From Phycisphaerales bacterium (GTDB lineage: Bacteria; Planctomycetota; Phycisphaerae; Phycisphaerales; UBA1924), in the NCBI GenBank assembly GCA_020831775.1, contig JAFIFZ010000035.1, positions 25,901-89,900 of the forward strand: a stretch of DNA of 64,000 nt, written 5' to 3'. Position numbers and translations under genes: made by a program. Of the stretch, positions 26,375 through 34,422 are shown piece by piece. The notes beneath the pieces are model-generated. The model saw only the letters and a program-made list of their open reading frames with translations. It did no database searches and was not told the DNA's origin. How positions within the stretch are numbered: position 1 is the first letter of the stretch; every line of letters begins with the position of its first letter.

Positions 26375-27487
26375 ATGGTCAACAAGATCGAACAGGACCA
26401 CCAGCGCTTCAGGCAGATCGTCAAGGGGAAGATCCGCAAGGAGCTGCGCCGCTTCCTCTCTCGCGGCGAGCTGATCGGGCGTGAGGGCAAGCGGGTGGTC
26501 TCCATCCCCCTGCACGACATCGACATCCCGACCTTCCGCTACGGGGACAACTCGTCGGGCGTCGGCATGGGCGAGGGGGAGGAGGGCGAGAGCGTCGCCC
26601 AGCCCGGCGACGAGAACGCCGGGGGCGAGGAAGAGGGCCGGCACATCACCGAGGTGGATGTCACGCTCGATGAGCTCGCCGACCTGCTGGCCGAGGAGCT
26701 GGAGCTTCCCCGGATCAAGCCGCGGGGCGAGAGCCGCGTGACGACTATCCGCGATAAGTACTCGGGCATCCGCCCCGAGGGCCCCGCCTCGCTGCGCCAC
26801 TTCAAGAGGACTTATCGCGAGGCGCTCAAGCGTCAGCTCATGGCCGGGCTGTACGACCCCGACGACCCGGTGATCGTGCCGATCAAGCGGGACTTCCGCT
26901 ACCGGAGCTGGAACGAGGTCAAGAAGCCGCAGAGCAACGCGGCGATCATCTACATGATGGATGTCTCCGGCTCGATGGGCGACGAGCAGAAGGAGATCGT
27001 GCGTCTGACGGCGTTCTGGATCGACACGTGGCTGCGCCGGAACTACGAGGGGATCGAGAGCCGTTACATCGTGCACGATGTCCGTGCGGCCGAGGTCGAC
27101 AAGAAGACCTTCTTCAGCCTGCGCGAGGACGGGGGCACGCGGATCAGCTCCGCGTTCGACTTGTGCAAGAAGATGCTCGACGAGCACTACGACCCCAACC
27201 AGTGGAACATCTACCTGTTCCACTTCTCAGACGGCGACAACTCGTCGGAGGCGGACAACCGGCTCTGCATCGACCTGCTCGACAAAAAGCTGCTGCCCAG
27301 CTGCAACATGTTCGGCTACTGCCAGGTCGCTTCGGCCTACGGCTCGGGCAACTTCATCAATGTCCTGCGCGAGGCCTTCCCCGACGGCGTGCCCGACGAG
27401 GACGGGCCGAAGCTCATCATGAGCAAGGTCAACGACCGGGACGACATCCACGAATCGCTGCGGACCTTCTTCAAGCAGGGGCGGTGA
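26375..27487 (+). CDS. DUF444 (YeaH/YhbH-type) von Willebrand factor A protein
   Basis: 370 residues. The N-terminus (I-E-Q-D-H-Q-R-F-R-Q-I-V-K-G-K-I-R) and the late VWA-like domain with metal-site motif M-D-V-S-G-S-M-G match the DUF444 family, including F-W-I-D-T-W-L-R and the F-H-F-S-D-G-D-N block. A Glu/Gly-rich insert lies at ~65-95. In other bacteria these genes sit with prkA (Ser kinase) and spoVR in a stress/sporulation-related operon; neither is adjacent here. AGGA lies 4 bases before the ATG. It contains one of the window's few ACGT sites (27026-27029, Thr-Trp). Confidence 0.88.
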   Translation: MVNKIEQDHQRFRQIVKGKIRKELRRFLSRGELIGREGKRVVSIPLHDIDIPTFRYGDNSSGVGMGEGEEGESVAQPGDENAGGEEEGRHITEVDVTLDELADLLAEELELPRIKPRGESRVTTIRDKYSGIRPEGPASLRHFKRTYREALKRQLMAGLYDPDDPVIVPIKRDFRYRSWNEVKKPQSNAAIIYMMDVSGSMGDEQKEIVRLTAFWIDTWLRRNYEGIESRYIVHDVRAAEVDKKTFFSLREDGGTRISSAFDLCKKMLDEHYDPNQWNIYLFHFSDGDNSSEADNRLCIDLLDKKLLPSCNMFGYCQVASAYGSGNFINVLREAFPDGVPDEDGPKLIMSKVNDRDDIHESLRTFFKQGR

Positions 27488-27553
27488 GTAGGGGGCGGTG
27501 AACGGGGCGCAGGGCGCTGGGCCGTGTCAGGGGCGATCCTGAGCGCAGGGGCG

Positions 27554-27587
27554 GACGCCGACCTCTGAGCGAAGCTAAGAGTCGGGT
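27554..27587 (+). repeat. Dispersed 3'-flanking repeat, diverged copy D
   Basis: A shorter, diverged copy 67 bases after the DUF444 stop, in the same gene-relative orientation. Core GACGCCGA is followed by the hairpin CTCTGAGCGAAGCTAAGAG (27563-27581) and GTCGGGT. Relative to copies A-C, both members of one stem pair changed (C-G to T-A), which keeps the stem. Confidence 0.65.
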
Positions 27588-27714
27588 GGATCCGCACTTG
27601 GCGGGCGTTCACCCCCCCGATCCCCAGCTCAACGGATCCAGTGTCCTGCCCGGTGCATCCCCCGTAGTGTTCTGCGCGAACAGGTCTATACCCCTCTTCA
27701 GGAGTTTCCCGCCC

Positions 27715-28356
27715 GTGATCCCCCTCTTCGTCGGTTACGCCCTGCTGGTCTGGTGGCCGGCGTGCGTCTGGCGTCGGCGTCCCTGGGGATTTCTGGCGGT
27801 GGTTGTCGGCTCTGTGGTGCTGTTCGGGGCGATTGTGCTGCACTCGTACATCGGGGCGGTGCTCAAGCAGCGGGGGATCGACATCTACACGCCGGTGCTG
27901 CAGCACCTGCTCTGGCCCTACATGCTGATGGTGGGGGGGATCGGGCTCTTCATCGCCTCTATGCCCAGGCGGTACGCCGAGGGCAGGTGCCACGCCTGCG
28001 GGTACGACCTGGCCGGGGCCGCGCCCGACGACCGTTGCTGCCCCGAGTGCGGCAAGGAGATCCCGGTCCAGACCAAGAGCAGCCGCTGCGCAATCTGCGG
28101 CAGCTCTGCGCTGAGCCCCTATGTCATGGAGGGCGTCTGCCCCGACTGCGGCTCGGAGTTTCGCCAGCCCCCCTCCAGCGAGCGGGTGAGGGCGAGGCAG
28201 GAAGCGATGTGGGGCCGGGCGCCGGACGAGCCGCTGCTTGAGCGGGGGCGAGAGGGCTCGTTCTCAGCCCCGCACGAGCCGCCACATGGCGCCGAGGAAG
28301 AGGATCAGGAGCGGGAGCCCGCCGATCATCGCCCAGCCCAGAGCGCGGCTTTCTGA
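27715..28356 (+). CDS. Membrane protein with two zinc-ribbon motifs
   Basis: 213 residues. Two or three hydrophobic segments (to ~residue 85) are followed by C-H-A-C-G-Y-D-L with C-C-P-E-C-G, and a second C-A-I-C-G ... C-P-D-C-G ribbon. The C-x-x-C-G-Y-D-L pattern is very common in planctomycete membrane proteins of unknown function. GTG 27715 has GGAG 10 bases upstream; the frame is open before that without a better start. The last ~30 codons overlap the 3' end of the convergent GldG-like gene by 93 bases, where the predicted tail is acidic and low-complexity. Confidence 0.65.
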   Translation: MIPLFVGYALLVWWPACVWRRRPWGFLAVVVGSVVLFGAIVLHSYIGAVLKQRGIDIYTPVLQHLLWPYMLMVGGIGLFIASMPRRYAEGRCHACGYDLAGAAPDDRCCPECGKEIPVQTKSSRCAICGSSALSPYVMEGVCPDCGSEFRQPPSSERVRARQEAMWGRAPDEPLLERGREGSFSAPHEPPHGAEEEDQEREPADHRPAQSAAF

Positions 28357-30453
28357 TTCTTCCAGACGCGTGATCCGCGGCGTCGGGCGAGAGCCCGGGC
28401 CGGGGGCGATCAGTTCATCCAAGCCGGCGAGCCAGTAGATCGAAGCTTCGAAGAGTTCGGCGTTGCCGGGGTTGGCAGCGATGCGTCGGCCGTCGACGAC
28501 TTCCGTGGCGAGTGTCGCGTTGTCGAAGAACCACCCGTTGGCGCCGACCGCGATCACACGCTGTCTTCCCGCTCGGTTGTCGAACGGGCGCGAGACCGCC
28601 GTAGCGAAGGTCCATGGGCCGCCGGTGCGTCCCGGCTCGGTTCTGTCGGTGTCGACCCAGGCGTCGAAGCGGGCGGAAGGGTCGTCTGCGTCGCGGTGGC
28701 GGAAGAAACGCACCCAGTCGTCACGCTGTCGCCCAGCGCCCCGCAGCGTGAGCAGGGGCGTACGCGTGATCGTGTCGTCGTTCTCGTCTGTGAGGGCGAT
28801 CGGTGAGGCGAAGCGGAGGGTGACCGGCAGCCCCGCGAGGGCCTGGGCGACCGTGTGCGGGTCGTCGGCTGACTGGTCGACGCTCGGGCGGACGGAGGCC
28901 TCGACCATCAGGTCGCCCGAGACCACGCGCTCGACGAGGACCGGCGCGTCGGATTGGACGCGCAGGCCGAGGGCTTGGAGGGGTTCTGTGGCCTCGTCGC
29001 GGAGGCCGCGCCCGCCGATCGCGGCTGGCGCGTCGAAGGGGGCGGCGCAGACGAGCAGGGCGTCGCCTTGTTCGAGCACGCGACCGACGGCCTCGCCCAG
29101 CGCCCGGTTGCGGGTCGGACCGTCGGGGCCGGAGGCGAACCGCCCGCCGGGATCGGTGCCGATCGAGACGAAGACGACCGGGCGGCGGCGTTGCGGGTCG
29201 ATCGAGAGCAGGCTCGGGGGCGAGGGGTCGTCGGTGGGGTTCCACTCGACGAACGAGATGCGTCGAAGTTCCATCCGCTGACGGAGCGTCCGCATGACGC
29301 CGGTTTCGAGCAGGCTTTGCGGGTTGGGGTTGATGAAGACGACGATCGGCGCGTCGCCGCCCGCCAGCGAGAGCAGGCCGGCGATGAAGGCTTCTTCGGC
29401 TCTGCGCCGCAGGTCGGCGTCGCGCCCCCGCTCGGGGGGCGGGAAGAGGGCGTCGAACGAGATGGCGGTGACGCCCCGCCCGGGCGGGCCGGCGATGATG
29501 GCCGCGTCCTGGCTGAGCAGCAGGCGGGCGATGCGGACGGTGTCGGGGACGCGGAGGCGTTCGACCTGGTCGAGCCTGCGGGCGAGATCATCGCGGAGGC
29601 GTGCGGTGTCGCCCGCGGCGGCTCGGAGCTCGCTGGAGGCCGCGCCGGGAACGCCTGCGCCCGCGGCCTGCTCGAAGACGCGCCGGAACCGGGGGAGCTG
29701 CGACTCGACCGCCTGCAGCACGGACCGGACCGAGTCGCGGGCGCGGTCGATCCCGGGGACGCCGGGGATGCCGAGCTGTTCGGTCAGGGCCTCTGCGGCA
29801 TTGGCCGAGGCAGTGCGGAGCGACTCGGCGTCGCGTTCGAGGATCGACGCCCAGGATTCGAACTGGCGGGCGGGGCCATCTTCGGCCTCTGTAGGCGGAA
29901 AGGCGTCGGCGGCGCGGCGAAGGCGAGCGCCGATCGCGGCCAGCCGATCGCCCGAACGCTCGATCGCTTCGATCGCCTCGGCGAGGGTCCGGCGCTGCTG
30001 CTCGACGGCCTCGGCGTCTCTCGTCGCCAGGCGCGACAGGAGCTCGGCGAAGCGGGCCTGGTCGGCGCTGCGCGTCGTGTCGAGCAGCGTGACGCGGAGG
30101 CGGGGCGAGGCCTCATCGAAGCGGCGGGCGACATCAACGACGCCCTGGACGGCTTGCGGCGGGTGGCCCAGAAGCTGGGCGGTGTCGCCCGACCATGGCC
30201 CCGCGAGGACGAGTTCCCACCCGTCTTCGAGCCCGTTGATGACGCGGGTGGTCCTCGCCGAGAGGGTCTGCTCGCCCCGGGCGGTGACATCGATCGCGAA
30301 GTTGTGACGCTCGGCGAGGATGTTCACCAGGACGATCGAACCGAAGATCGAGAGCGTGAGGGCGAGCGTGAGCAGGGCCGCGCCGAAGCGGCGGAGCTTC
30401 GGTGAGCGGGAGGGTGAGCGGTCGGCGGGAGTTGAGGGTAAAGGCGCGTTCAT
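28264..30453 (-). CDS. GldG-like ABC-transporter auxiliary protein
   Basis: 729 residues of the 'uncharacterised ABC-type transport component' (GldG-like) family: an N-terminal membrane segment (~25-45, starting R-F-G-A-A-L-L-T-L), a large extracytoplasmic part with coiled-coil character, and a C-terminal membrane segment (G-W-A-M-I-G-G-L-P-L-L-I-L-F-L) just before the end. The ATG at 30453 has GAGGAGG 5 bases upstream and overlaps the permease stop as ATGA; a GTG at 30459 is less likely. It forms one operon with the permease and ATPase. Cargo unknown; in Bacteroidetes relatives are linked to gliding, but similar sets occur in non-gliding bacteria. Confidence 0.8.
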   Translation of the reverse strand: MNAPLPSTPADRSPSRSPKLRRFGAALLTLALTLSIFGSIVLVNILAERHNFAIDVTARGEQTLSARTTRVINGLEDGWELVLAGPWSGDTAQLLGHPPQAVQGVVDVARRFDEASPRLRVTLLDTTRSADQARFAELLSRLATRDAEAVEQQRRTLAEAIEAIERSGDRLAAIGARLRRAADAFPPTEAEDGPARQFESWASILERDAESLRTASANAAEALTEQLGIPGVPGIDRARDSVRSVLQAVESQLPRFRRVFEQAAGAGVPGAASSELRAAAGDTARLRDDLARRLDQVERLRVPDTVRIARLLLSQDAAIIAGPPGRGVTAISFDALFPPPERGRDADLRRRAEEAFIAGLLSLAGGDAPIVVFINPNPQSLLETGVMRTLRQRMELRRISFVEWNPTDDPSPPSLLSIDPQRRRPVVFVSIGTDPGGRFASGPDGPTRNRALGEAVGRVLEQGDALLVCAAPFDAPAAIGGRGLRDEATEPLQALGLRVQSDAPVLVERVVSGDLMVEASVRPSVDQSADDPHTVAQALAGLPVTLRFASPIALTDENDDTITRTPLLTLRGAGRQRDDWVRFFRHRDADDPSARFDAWVDTDRTEPGRTGGPWTFATAVSRPFDNRAGRQRVIAVGANGWFFDNATLATEVVDGRRIAANPGNAELFEASIYWLAGLDELIAPGPGSRPTPRITRLEESESRALGWAMIGGLPLLILFLGAMWRLVRG

Positions 30454-31208
30454 CGCCACCTCCTCGACGCGTAGGCGGCCCAGGAGAGCACGACGAAGCC
30501 GGCGCTGAGCGAGAGGAAGAACACGACATGGCGGAGTTGGACGCCGCCGCCGGCGAAGTCGTCGATCCGCTGGGGGATGCGGAGCCTCGCGAGCGTGTCG
30601 CGGACCCAGGCGGGTGCGCCCGGGGGCAGGGCGTCGGCGAGGAGCCCCGGGCCCAGCAGCAGCGCCAGGAGGGCGAGGAAGGTGCCCAGGAAGGCGAGCG
30701 TCTGGCTGGAGGTCAGGCAGGAGGCGAGCAGCCCGATCGCGAGGTAGAGGCTCCCGACCAGGAGCAGGCTGAGGTAGCCCGCGACGATCGGCCCGGCCTC
30801 GGGCGTCGGGTCGCTCCGCCAGAAGAGCACGCCGACGAAGACGAGCGTCGGCAGCAGCATCGCGCCGAGGAAGGCGACAGCGCCGAGGTACTTGCCCAGG
30901 ACGACGGAGATGTCGCGGGCGGGCATGGTCATCAGGGATTCGATGGTGCCCGAGCGGAGCTCGTCGCTGACCAGCCGCATCGAGACCGCCGGGGCGACGA
31001 CGATGAGCAGGGGGGCGCAGAAGGCGAAGAAGATCCGCATCGTCGCGGCCTGGCCGGGGACGAGGGCGAATTGGGTGAACAGAGCCGCGGTGAGGAAGAC
31101 GAACAGGGCGATCACCACCCAGCCGACGGGCAGGCGGAACATCGAGCCGAGCTCGCGCGAGGCGAAGACGAGGCTCTGGCGGATGGGACCGGAGTTCGCG
31201 CCGGTCAT
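30450..31208 (-). CDS. ABC transporter permease (GldF/ABC-2 type)
   Basis: 252 residues with six hydrophobic segments. R-E-L-G-S-M-F near the N-terminus and S-D-E-L-R-S-G-T-I-E-S-L-M-T-M-P are signatures of ABC-2-type permeases of the GldF/NatB kind. The frame is open upstream, but the ATG at 31208 forms an ATGA overlap with the ATPase stop, and the protein ends with a second ATGA overlap with the GldG-like gene. Works with the ATPase and GldG-like protein as one transporter. Confidence 0.85.
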   Translation of the reverse strand: MTGANSGPIRQSLVFASRELGSMFRLPVGWVVIALFVFLTAALFTQFALVPGQAATMRIFFAFCAPLLIVVAPAVSMRLVSDELRSGTIESLMTMPARDISVVLGKYLGAVAFLGAMLLPTLVFVGVLFWRSDPTPEAGPIVAGYLSLLLVGSLYLAIGLLASCLTSSQTLAFLGTFLALLALLLGPGLLADALPPGAPAWVRDTLARLRIPQRIDDFAGGGVQLRHVVFFLSLSAGFVVLSWAAYASRRWR

Positions 31209-32167
31209 GGCCCGGCCTCCCGGCGTTCGTCCGCGTCGGTCTCGATCGCGTGCATGAAGACGGCTTCGAGCGTCGGGCGTTCGGTTTCGAGGCGTCGGAT
31301 CTCGACGCCGGCGCCGGCGAGCGCCCGCCCGATCGATTCGGCGAGGGTTTCTGCGCCCGGCGCCGGTGTCGCCCTGGCGTGCACCCAGCCCTCGCGGGTC
31401 TCGCATGTGAGGGTATGGACGCCCGAGACCGACTTGATCAGCGATTCGGGATCGACGCGTGGGCTGGCGCGGCACTCGACGATGCACGGCGACCCGCCCG
31501 CCGCCAGGGCGACGAGGTCGTTGGGCGAGCCGTCGGCCCTGACCCTGCCCCCCGCGATGACGATCACGCGGTCGCAGGTGCGTTCGACCTCGGCGAGGAT
31601 GTGCGAGCAGACGAGCAGGGTTCGGTCGTGGCCGAGTTCGCGGACCAGGGCCCGGGCGGCTCTGATCTGCGTCGGGTCGAGGCCGTTGGTCGGCTCGTCG
31701 AGGATGAGCACCGGGGGGTCGTGGAGCATGGCGGCTGCGAGGCCGACGCGCTGGCGGAACCCCTTGCTGAGCTGGCCGATTCTGCGCTTCCGGACGGGCT
31801 GGAGCTCGCAGCGGGCGACCACCTCGGCGATGCGTCGTTTTCGGTCGGCGCGGGTCATCGAGAAGACGCGGGCTCTGAAGCGGAGGTAGTCCAGGGTCCG
31901 CATTTCCGGGTATATCGGGGCAGATTCAGGGAGATACCCGATCCGTTTGCGTGCGGCGAGCGAATCCGAGAGCATGTCGAGCTCGCCTACTCTGATCTGG
32001 CCCCGGTCGGGGGGGAGGTACCCGGTGATCATGCGGATGGTCGTGCTCTTGCCGGCCCCGTTGGGGCCGAGCAGACCGACGACCTGGGGGTGTCCCAGCT
32101 CGAAGGAGACGCCTCTGACGGCGTGCACCGGACCGAACGACTTGTGCACTTCTCGGACCGAAATCAT
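31205..32167 (-). CDS. ABC transporter ATP-binding protein (GldA type)
   Basis: 320 residues. Walker A G-P-N-G-A-G-K-S-T, signature L-S-K-G-F-R-Q-R, Walker B V-L-I-L-D-E-P-T-N-G-L-D-P and the H-loop S-H-I are all intact. A C-terminal ~90-residue extension is typical of GldA/CcmA-like ATPases. Start at Met in M-I-S-V-R-E-V-H-K-S-F-G (base 32167) is preferred because an upstream in-frame ATG (32233) adds a stretch unlike the family and has no ribosome binding site. Divergent from the PAS-GAF-receiver gene. Confidence 0.9.
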   Translation of the reverse strand: MISVREVHKSFGPVHAVRGVSFELGHPQVVGLLGPNGAGKSTTIRMITGYLPPDRGQIRVGELDMLSDSLAARKRIGYLPESAPIYPEMRTLDYLRFRARVFSMTRADRKRRIAEVVARCELQPVRKRRIGQLSKGFRQRVGLAAAMLHDPPVLILDEPTNGLDPTQIRAARALVRELGHDRTLLVCSHILAEVERTCDRVIVIAGGRVRADGSPNDLVALAAGGSPCIVECRASPRVDPESLIKSVSGVHTLTCETREGWVHARATPAPGAETLAESIGRALAGAGVEIRRLETERPTLEAVFMHAIETDADERREAGP

Positions 32168-32298
32168 GGGCTCTTGGAAGGAATCGATCGGGTCGAACCG
32201 ATGTTTGGCATGAACGGGGCGTGGTGTTTCCATTCGACACGCCCATGGTTGGTGCGGTATCCTGCCCTGCTCCCCCCGCTGAGGAGTATGGCGGTGTT

Positions 32299-33981
32299 AT
32301 GGTGAAGAACCGGCTCAAGCTGGTGATACGCGATCCGGGCGATCTGCCCGTCGAGGACCTCGAAGCACTGCTCCGTGAGCACTTCGATGTCACCGTGCTC
32401 GGGCCTGAGGACGCGCCCCAAGCCAACGGGGACACCTCGGCGGTGGTGATCTCGGCGGGGGATGTCAACGGGGTGAGCTCCGGGGACGCGGGGGCCCTGC
32501 TCGACGCGATCGGGGAGGGCGTCTGCCTGGCGGACACCCAAGGCCGGGCGATTTGGTGCAACAACTGGTTCGCGCAGCTGAGCAGGTCCGTGAGAGCGGA
32601 CCTGTCTGTCTTCTGTCGCGAGACGAGCCGCTGGTTCCAGAGCAACAAGTCCGACCGGCCACGCCGGTTCGAGCTGAACGACCGGGGGGCCGAGCGGATC
32701 TACGACATCGAGATGTCGCCTGTGCCTGTTGAGAAGGGCGAAGAGGCGAGGATGGCGCTGGTCGTCCGCGATGTGACCGAGGCCCGTCGCCACCGCCAGA
32801 AGCTCGAAGCGCTGGAGCGGGCCGGCACCGAGCTCATCAAGCTCGAGCGGGAGCAGCTCCGCGAGATGAACATGATCGAGCGGCTCGCGCTGCTCGAGAG
32901 GAAGATCATCAAGTTCGCCCACGACCTGCTCCGCTTTGACCACTTCACGATCTGGCTGAAGGACGAGAAGTCCGGGCGGCTGGAGTGCGTGATGAGCCGC
33001 GGGCTGCCCGCCGAGATCCGGGGGCTGCAGCTGCACGCCGAGCAGGAGAACAACGGGATCTGCGGGTGGGTGGCGCTGCACGGGCGGAGCTACATCTGCA
33101 ACGACACGGAGAACGACCGGCTGTTCCTGCCCGGGATGGCCAACGCGCATTCGTCGCTGACGGTCCCGCTCCGCCTGCTCGACCAGGTGATCGGAGTGAT
33201 GGACATCGAGTCGGCCGAGCCCCACGCCTTCTCCGACCAGGACCGCCAGTTCGCCGAGCTGTTCGCCCGCCATGTGGCCCTGGCGCTGCACATGCTCGAC
33301 GCGCTGGTGGTCGAGCGTTCGGCGACGAACCAATCCGCGTGCGACCGGGTCGAGGGCGAGCTCTCGGGCCCGCTGGACGACATCATCGCCGAGACCGACG
33401 CCGCGATCCGCGAGGTCCGCGCCGGCGACGACGACCCCGAGATGATCCGCCACCTGACCCGCATCCGCGACGATGTCGACGCGATCCGCACGCGGATGCG
33501 CAATGTCGCGGCGGGCCCGCAGACGCTCCTGGGCATCGAGCGGGCGATGGCGGTCCGCGAGCGCGACCCGGTGCTGTCTGGGCGTCGGGTGCTGGTGGCC
33601 GACGACGAGCAGAAGATCCGGCGGGTGCTGGGCGATGTGCTCCGCCACCGCGGGTGCGAGGTGAGCGTCTGCGCCGACGGGGGCAAGGCGATCGAGGAGC
33701 TCGAGCGGGTCGCCAGGGGCGAGCTCGAACCGTTCGATCTGATCATCAGCGACATCAAGATGCCCGACCGCAACGGGTACGAGGTCTTCAGCGCCGCCCG
33801 CAAGGCGATGGGCGAGGTGCCGGTGATCCTGATGACCGGGTTCGGGTACGACCCGCACCACTCGATCGTGCGTGCCTCGCAGGAGGGGCTCCGGGCGGTC
33901 TTGTTCAAGCCCTTCCAGATCGAGCGGATGGTCGACGAGGTCCGCAAGGCGCTGGCTGAGGCGCAGCAGACCGACGCCTGA
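32299..33981 (+). CDS. PAS-GAF sensor with degenerate histidine-kinase helix region and C-terminal receiver domain
   Basis: 560 residues, cytoplasmic. Order: short N-terminal region (1-62), PAS (~63-165), coiled coil (~160-200), GAF (~195-335, with G-I-C-G-W-V-A and V-I-G-V-M-D-I-E-S), a two-helix segment (~345-402) resembling a DHp domain but with E-G-E-L-S-G-P-L in place of the His-containing motif, then a receiver domain (~428-555) with phospho-acceptor Asp485 in I-S-D-I-K-M-P-D, Thr513 and Lys537. There is no ATPase domain. GAGGAG lies 12 bases before ATG 32299. It may relay or sense phosphorylation from another kinase; output is unknown. Possible -10 TATCCT at 32258-32263. Confidence 0.85.
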   Translation: MVKNRLKLVIRDPGDLPVEDLEALLREHFDVTVLGPEDAPQANGDTSAVVISAGDVNGVSSGDAGALLDAIGEGVCLADTQGRAIWCNNWFAQLSRSVRADLSVFCRETSRWFQSNKSDRPRRFELNDRGAERIYDIEMSPVPVEKGEEARMALVVRDVTEARRHRQKLEALERAGTELIKLEREQLREMNMIERLALLERKIIKFAHDLLRFDHFTIWLKDEKSGRLECVMSRGLPAEIRGLQLHAEQENNGICGWVALHGRSYICNDTENDRLFLPGMANAHSSLTVPLRLLDQVIGVMDIESAEPHAFSDQDRQFAELFARHVALALHMLDALVVERSATNQSACDRVEGELSGPLDDIIAETDAAIREVRAGDDDPEMIRHLTRIRDDVDAIRTRMRNVAAGPQTLLGIERAMAVRERDPVLSGRRVLVADDEQKIRRVLGDVLRHRGCEVSVCADGGKAIEELERVARGELEPFDLIISDIKMPDRNGYEVFSAARKAMGEVPVILMTGFGYDPHHSIVRASQEGLRAVLFKPFQIERMVDEVRKALAEAQQTDA

Positions 33982-33987
33982 TATTCT
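33982..33987 (+). promoter_or_regulatory. Candidate -10 element of a leaderless promoter (small membrane protein)
   Basis: TATTCT directly follows the stop codon of the receiver gene and ends 6 bases before the next ATG, with no Shine-Dalgarno. Confidence 0.5.
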
Positions 33988-33993
33988 CTCGAA

Positions 33994-34389
33994 ATGGCCA
34001 AGAAGAAGAAGAGCGCGGTCGCTGGGATCGTCCGGGTGCTGCTCGTCGCCCTCGTCGGGGTCGGGCTGATTGCGTACGCCGTCAGCCACAAGACCGGGGA
34101 GGAGGCCAGGCGGGTCGCCCAGTTCCGGGCGAGCACGGCCGATGTCGACAGGGAGATGCGGGAACGGGTGCTGGTGCACCTCAGCGGGTACGACGAGCGG
34201 CCCGCCCCGTTCGACGCGGCCTTTGACAGTGCCCGGGACGACGCCTTCAAGGCCGCCGAGGGCGACAACCCCCGCACCGATTTCGATCTGCAGGAGTACG
34301 AGGTGCAGCTCGCCCGGGCCCTGGTCCGCCACCTTGAGAGGGCGGGCAAGGACGCGACTCGGGTGCGACGGCTGTACGAGATCCCCTGA
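33994..34389 (+). CDS. Small single-pass membrane protein of unknown function
   Basis: 131 residues: Lys-rich start (M-A-K-K-K-K-S), one membrane segment (~10-30), then a soluble, charged helical domain ending R-R-L-Y-E-I-P. Not recognised. It begins 12 bases after the receiver protein gene and has its own TATTCT-N6-ATG signal. It converges on prmC. Confidence 0.6.
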   Translation: MAKKKKSAVAGIVRVLLVALVGVGLIAYAVSHKTGEEARRVAQFRASTADVDREMRERVLVHLSGYDERPAPFDAAFDSARDDAFKAAEGDNPRTDFDLQEYEVQLARALVRHLERAGKDATRVRRLYEIP

Positions 34390-34422
34390 GCAAGAGCCGC
34401 CCCGGCAGCGGTCGGGTGAGCT

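Noticed and set aside
32168..32298. Upstream starts for both the ABC ATPase (ATG 32233) and the PAS-GAF gene (32221)
   Set aside because: They would make the divergent genes overlap, add non-family residues and lack ribosome binding sites.
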